The notes beneath the pieces were generated by a model. The model saw only the letters and a list, made by a program, of their open reading frames with translations, did not search any database and was not told where the DNA came from. Positions 14,657 through 14,749 of a stretch of DNA of 14,749 nucleotides are shown piece after piece (position 1 is the first letter of the stretch; every line of letters starts with the position of its first letter). Position numbers and translations under genes: made by a program. The DNA is from Gammaproteobacteria bacterium (GTDB lineage Bacteria; Pseudomonadota; Gammaproteobacteria; Competibacterales; Competibacteraceae). Location of the stretch: assembly GCA_003562535.1 (NCBI GenBank), contig PWUP01000084.1:1-14749 (forward strand), read 5' to 3'.

Positions 14657-14749
14657 GGCAACGAGTTCACGGGATGAACGTGATCGATGGGTAAAAATCC
14701 GCGTCCCTGCGTGCGTACTAAAGAGAGAGGTTTTAGAAACGCAATGGCT
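14657..14749. other. Noncoding edge region upstream of the HD gene
   Basis: 93 bp with no ORF long enough to judge. It should contain the promoter of the HD-glycosyltransferase cassette on the minus strand. An ATGGCT at 14744-14749, preceded by AGAGAGAGG, might be the start of a divergent plus-strand gene that runs off the window, but six bases of coding cannot support a call. Confidence 0.25.

Overview
The window looks like chromosomal DNA from a gammaproteobacterium of moderate GC content. The evidence is an nth gene coupled to an RnfB-type ferredoxin (as in the rsx-nth operon of enterics), a short grxD glutaredoxin, a DUF484-like/GGDEF protein and a CueR/CopA/CopZ copper module, all with good gammaproteobacterial motif matches. 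I cannot name the genus. I see no rRNA, tRNA, CRISPR array, phage gene or complete insertion sequence.

Layout. Positions 1-323 are noncoding repeats: three full copies and a truncated fourth copy of an 88-bp unit, with an inverted half-copy at the left edge. The array is cut off by a 132-bp element with 23-bp terminal inverted repeats (324-455) that resembles a MITE. Then comes a tight minus-strand operon, argF > rnfB-like ferredoxin > nth (2406 to 463), whose genes overlap by 4 and 8 nt. grxD is divergent from argF. On the minus strand follow a soluble chemoreceptor-like protein with its sensor domain at the C-terminus, a full-length fused isobutyryl-CoA mutase (icmF, 1091 aa), and a GAF-like/GGDEF diguanylate cyclase. 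A PilZ-type c-di-GMP receptor is divergent from the cyclase and is followed by a 61-aa DUF2892 membrane protein.

The copper region (9796-12824) has copA then cueR on the minus strand and copZ on the plus strand. A MerR-type promoter with a 19-bp spacer and a central dyad lies between copA and copZ. The last block (12808-14656, minus) is a coupled cassette: a stand-alone SpoT/MESH1-like HD hydrolase, then a TIGR04283-type and a TIGR04282-type glycosyltransferase.

Functional themes are arginine synthesis and Fe-S/DNA-repair housekeeping, acyl-CoA carbon-skeleton rearrangement that needs adenosylcobalamin, c-di-GMP and chemosensory signalling, copper export, and possibly (p)ppGpp turnover. The most unusual items are the palindromic repeat array, the MITE-like element, the inverted-architecture chemoreceptor, and the orphan RnfB-like protein. 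I found no clearly new defence or mobile system.
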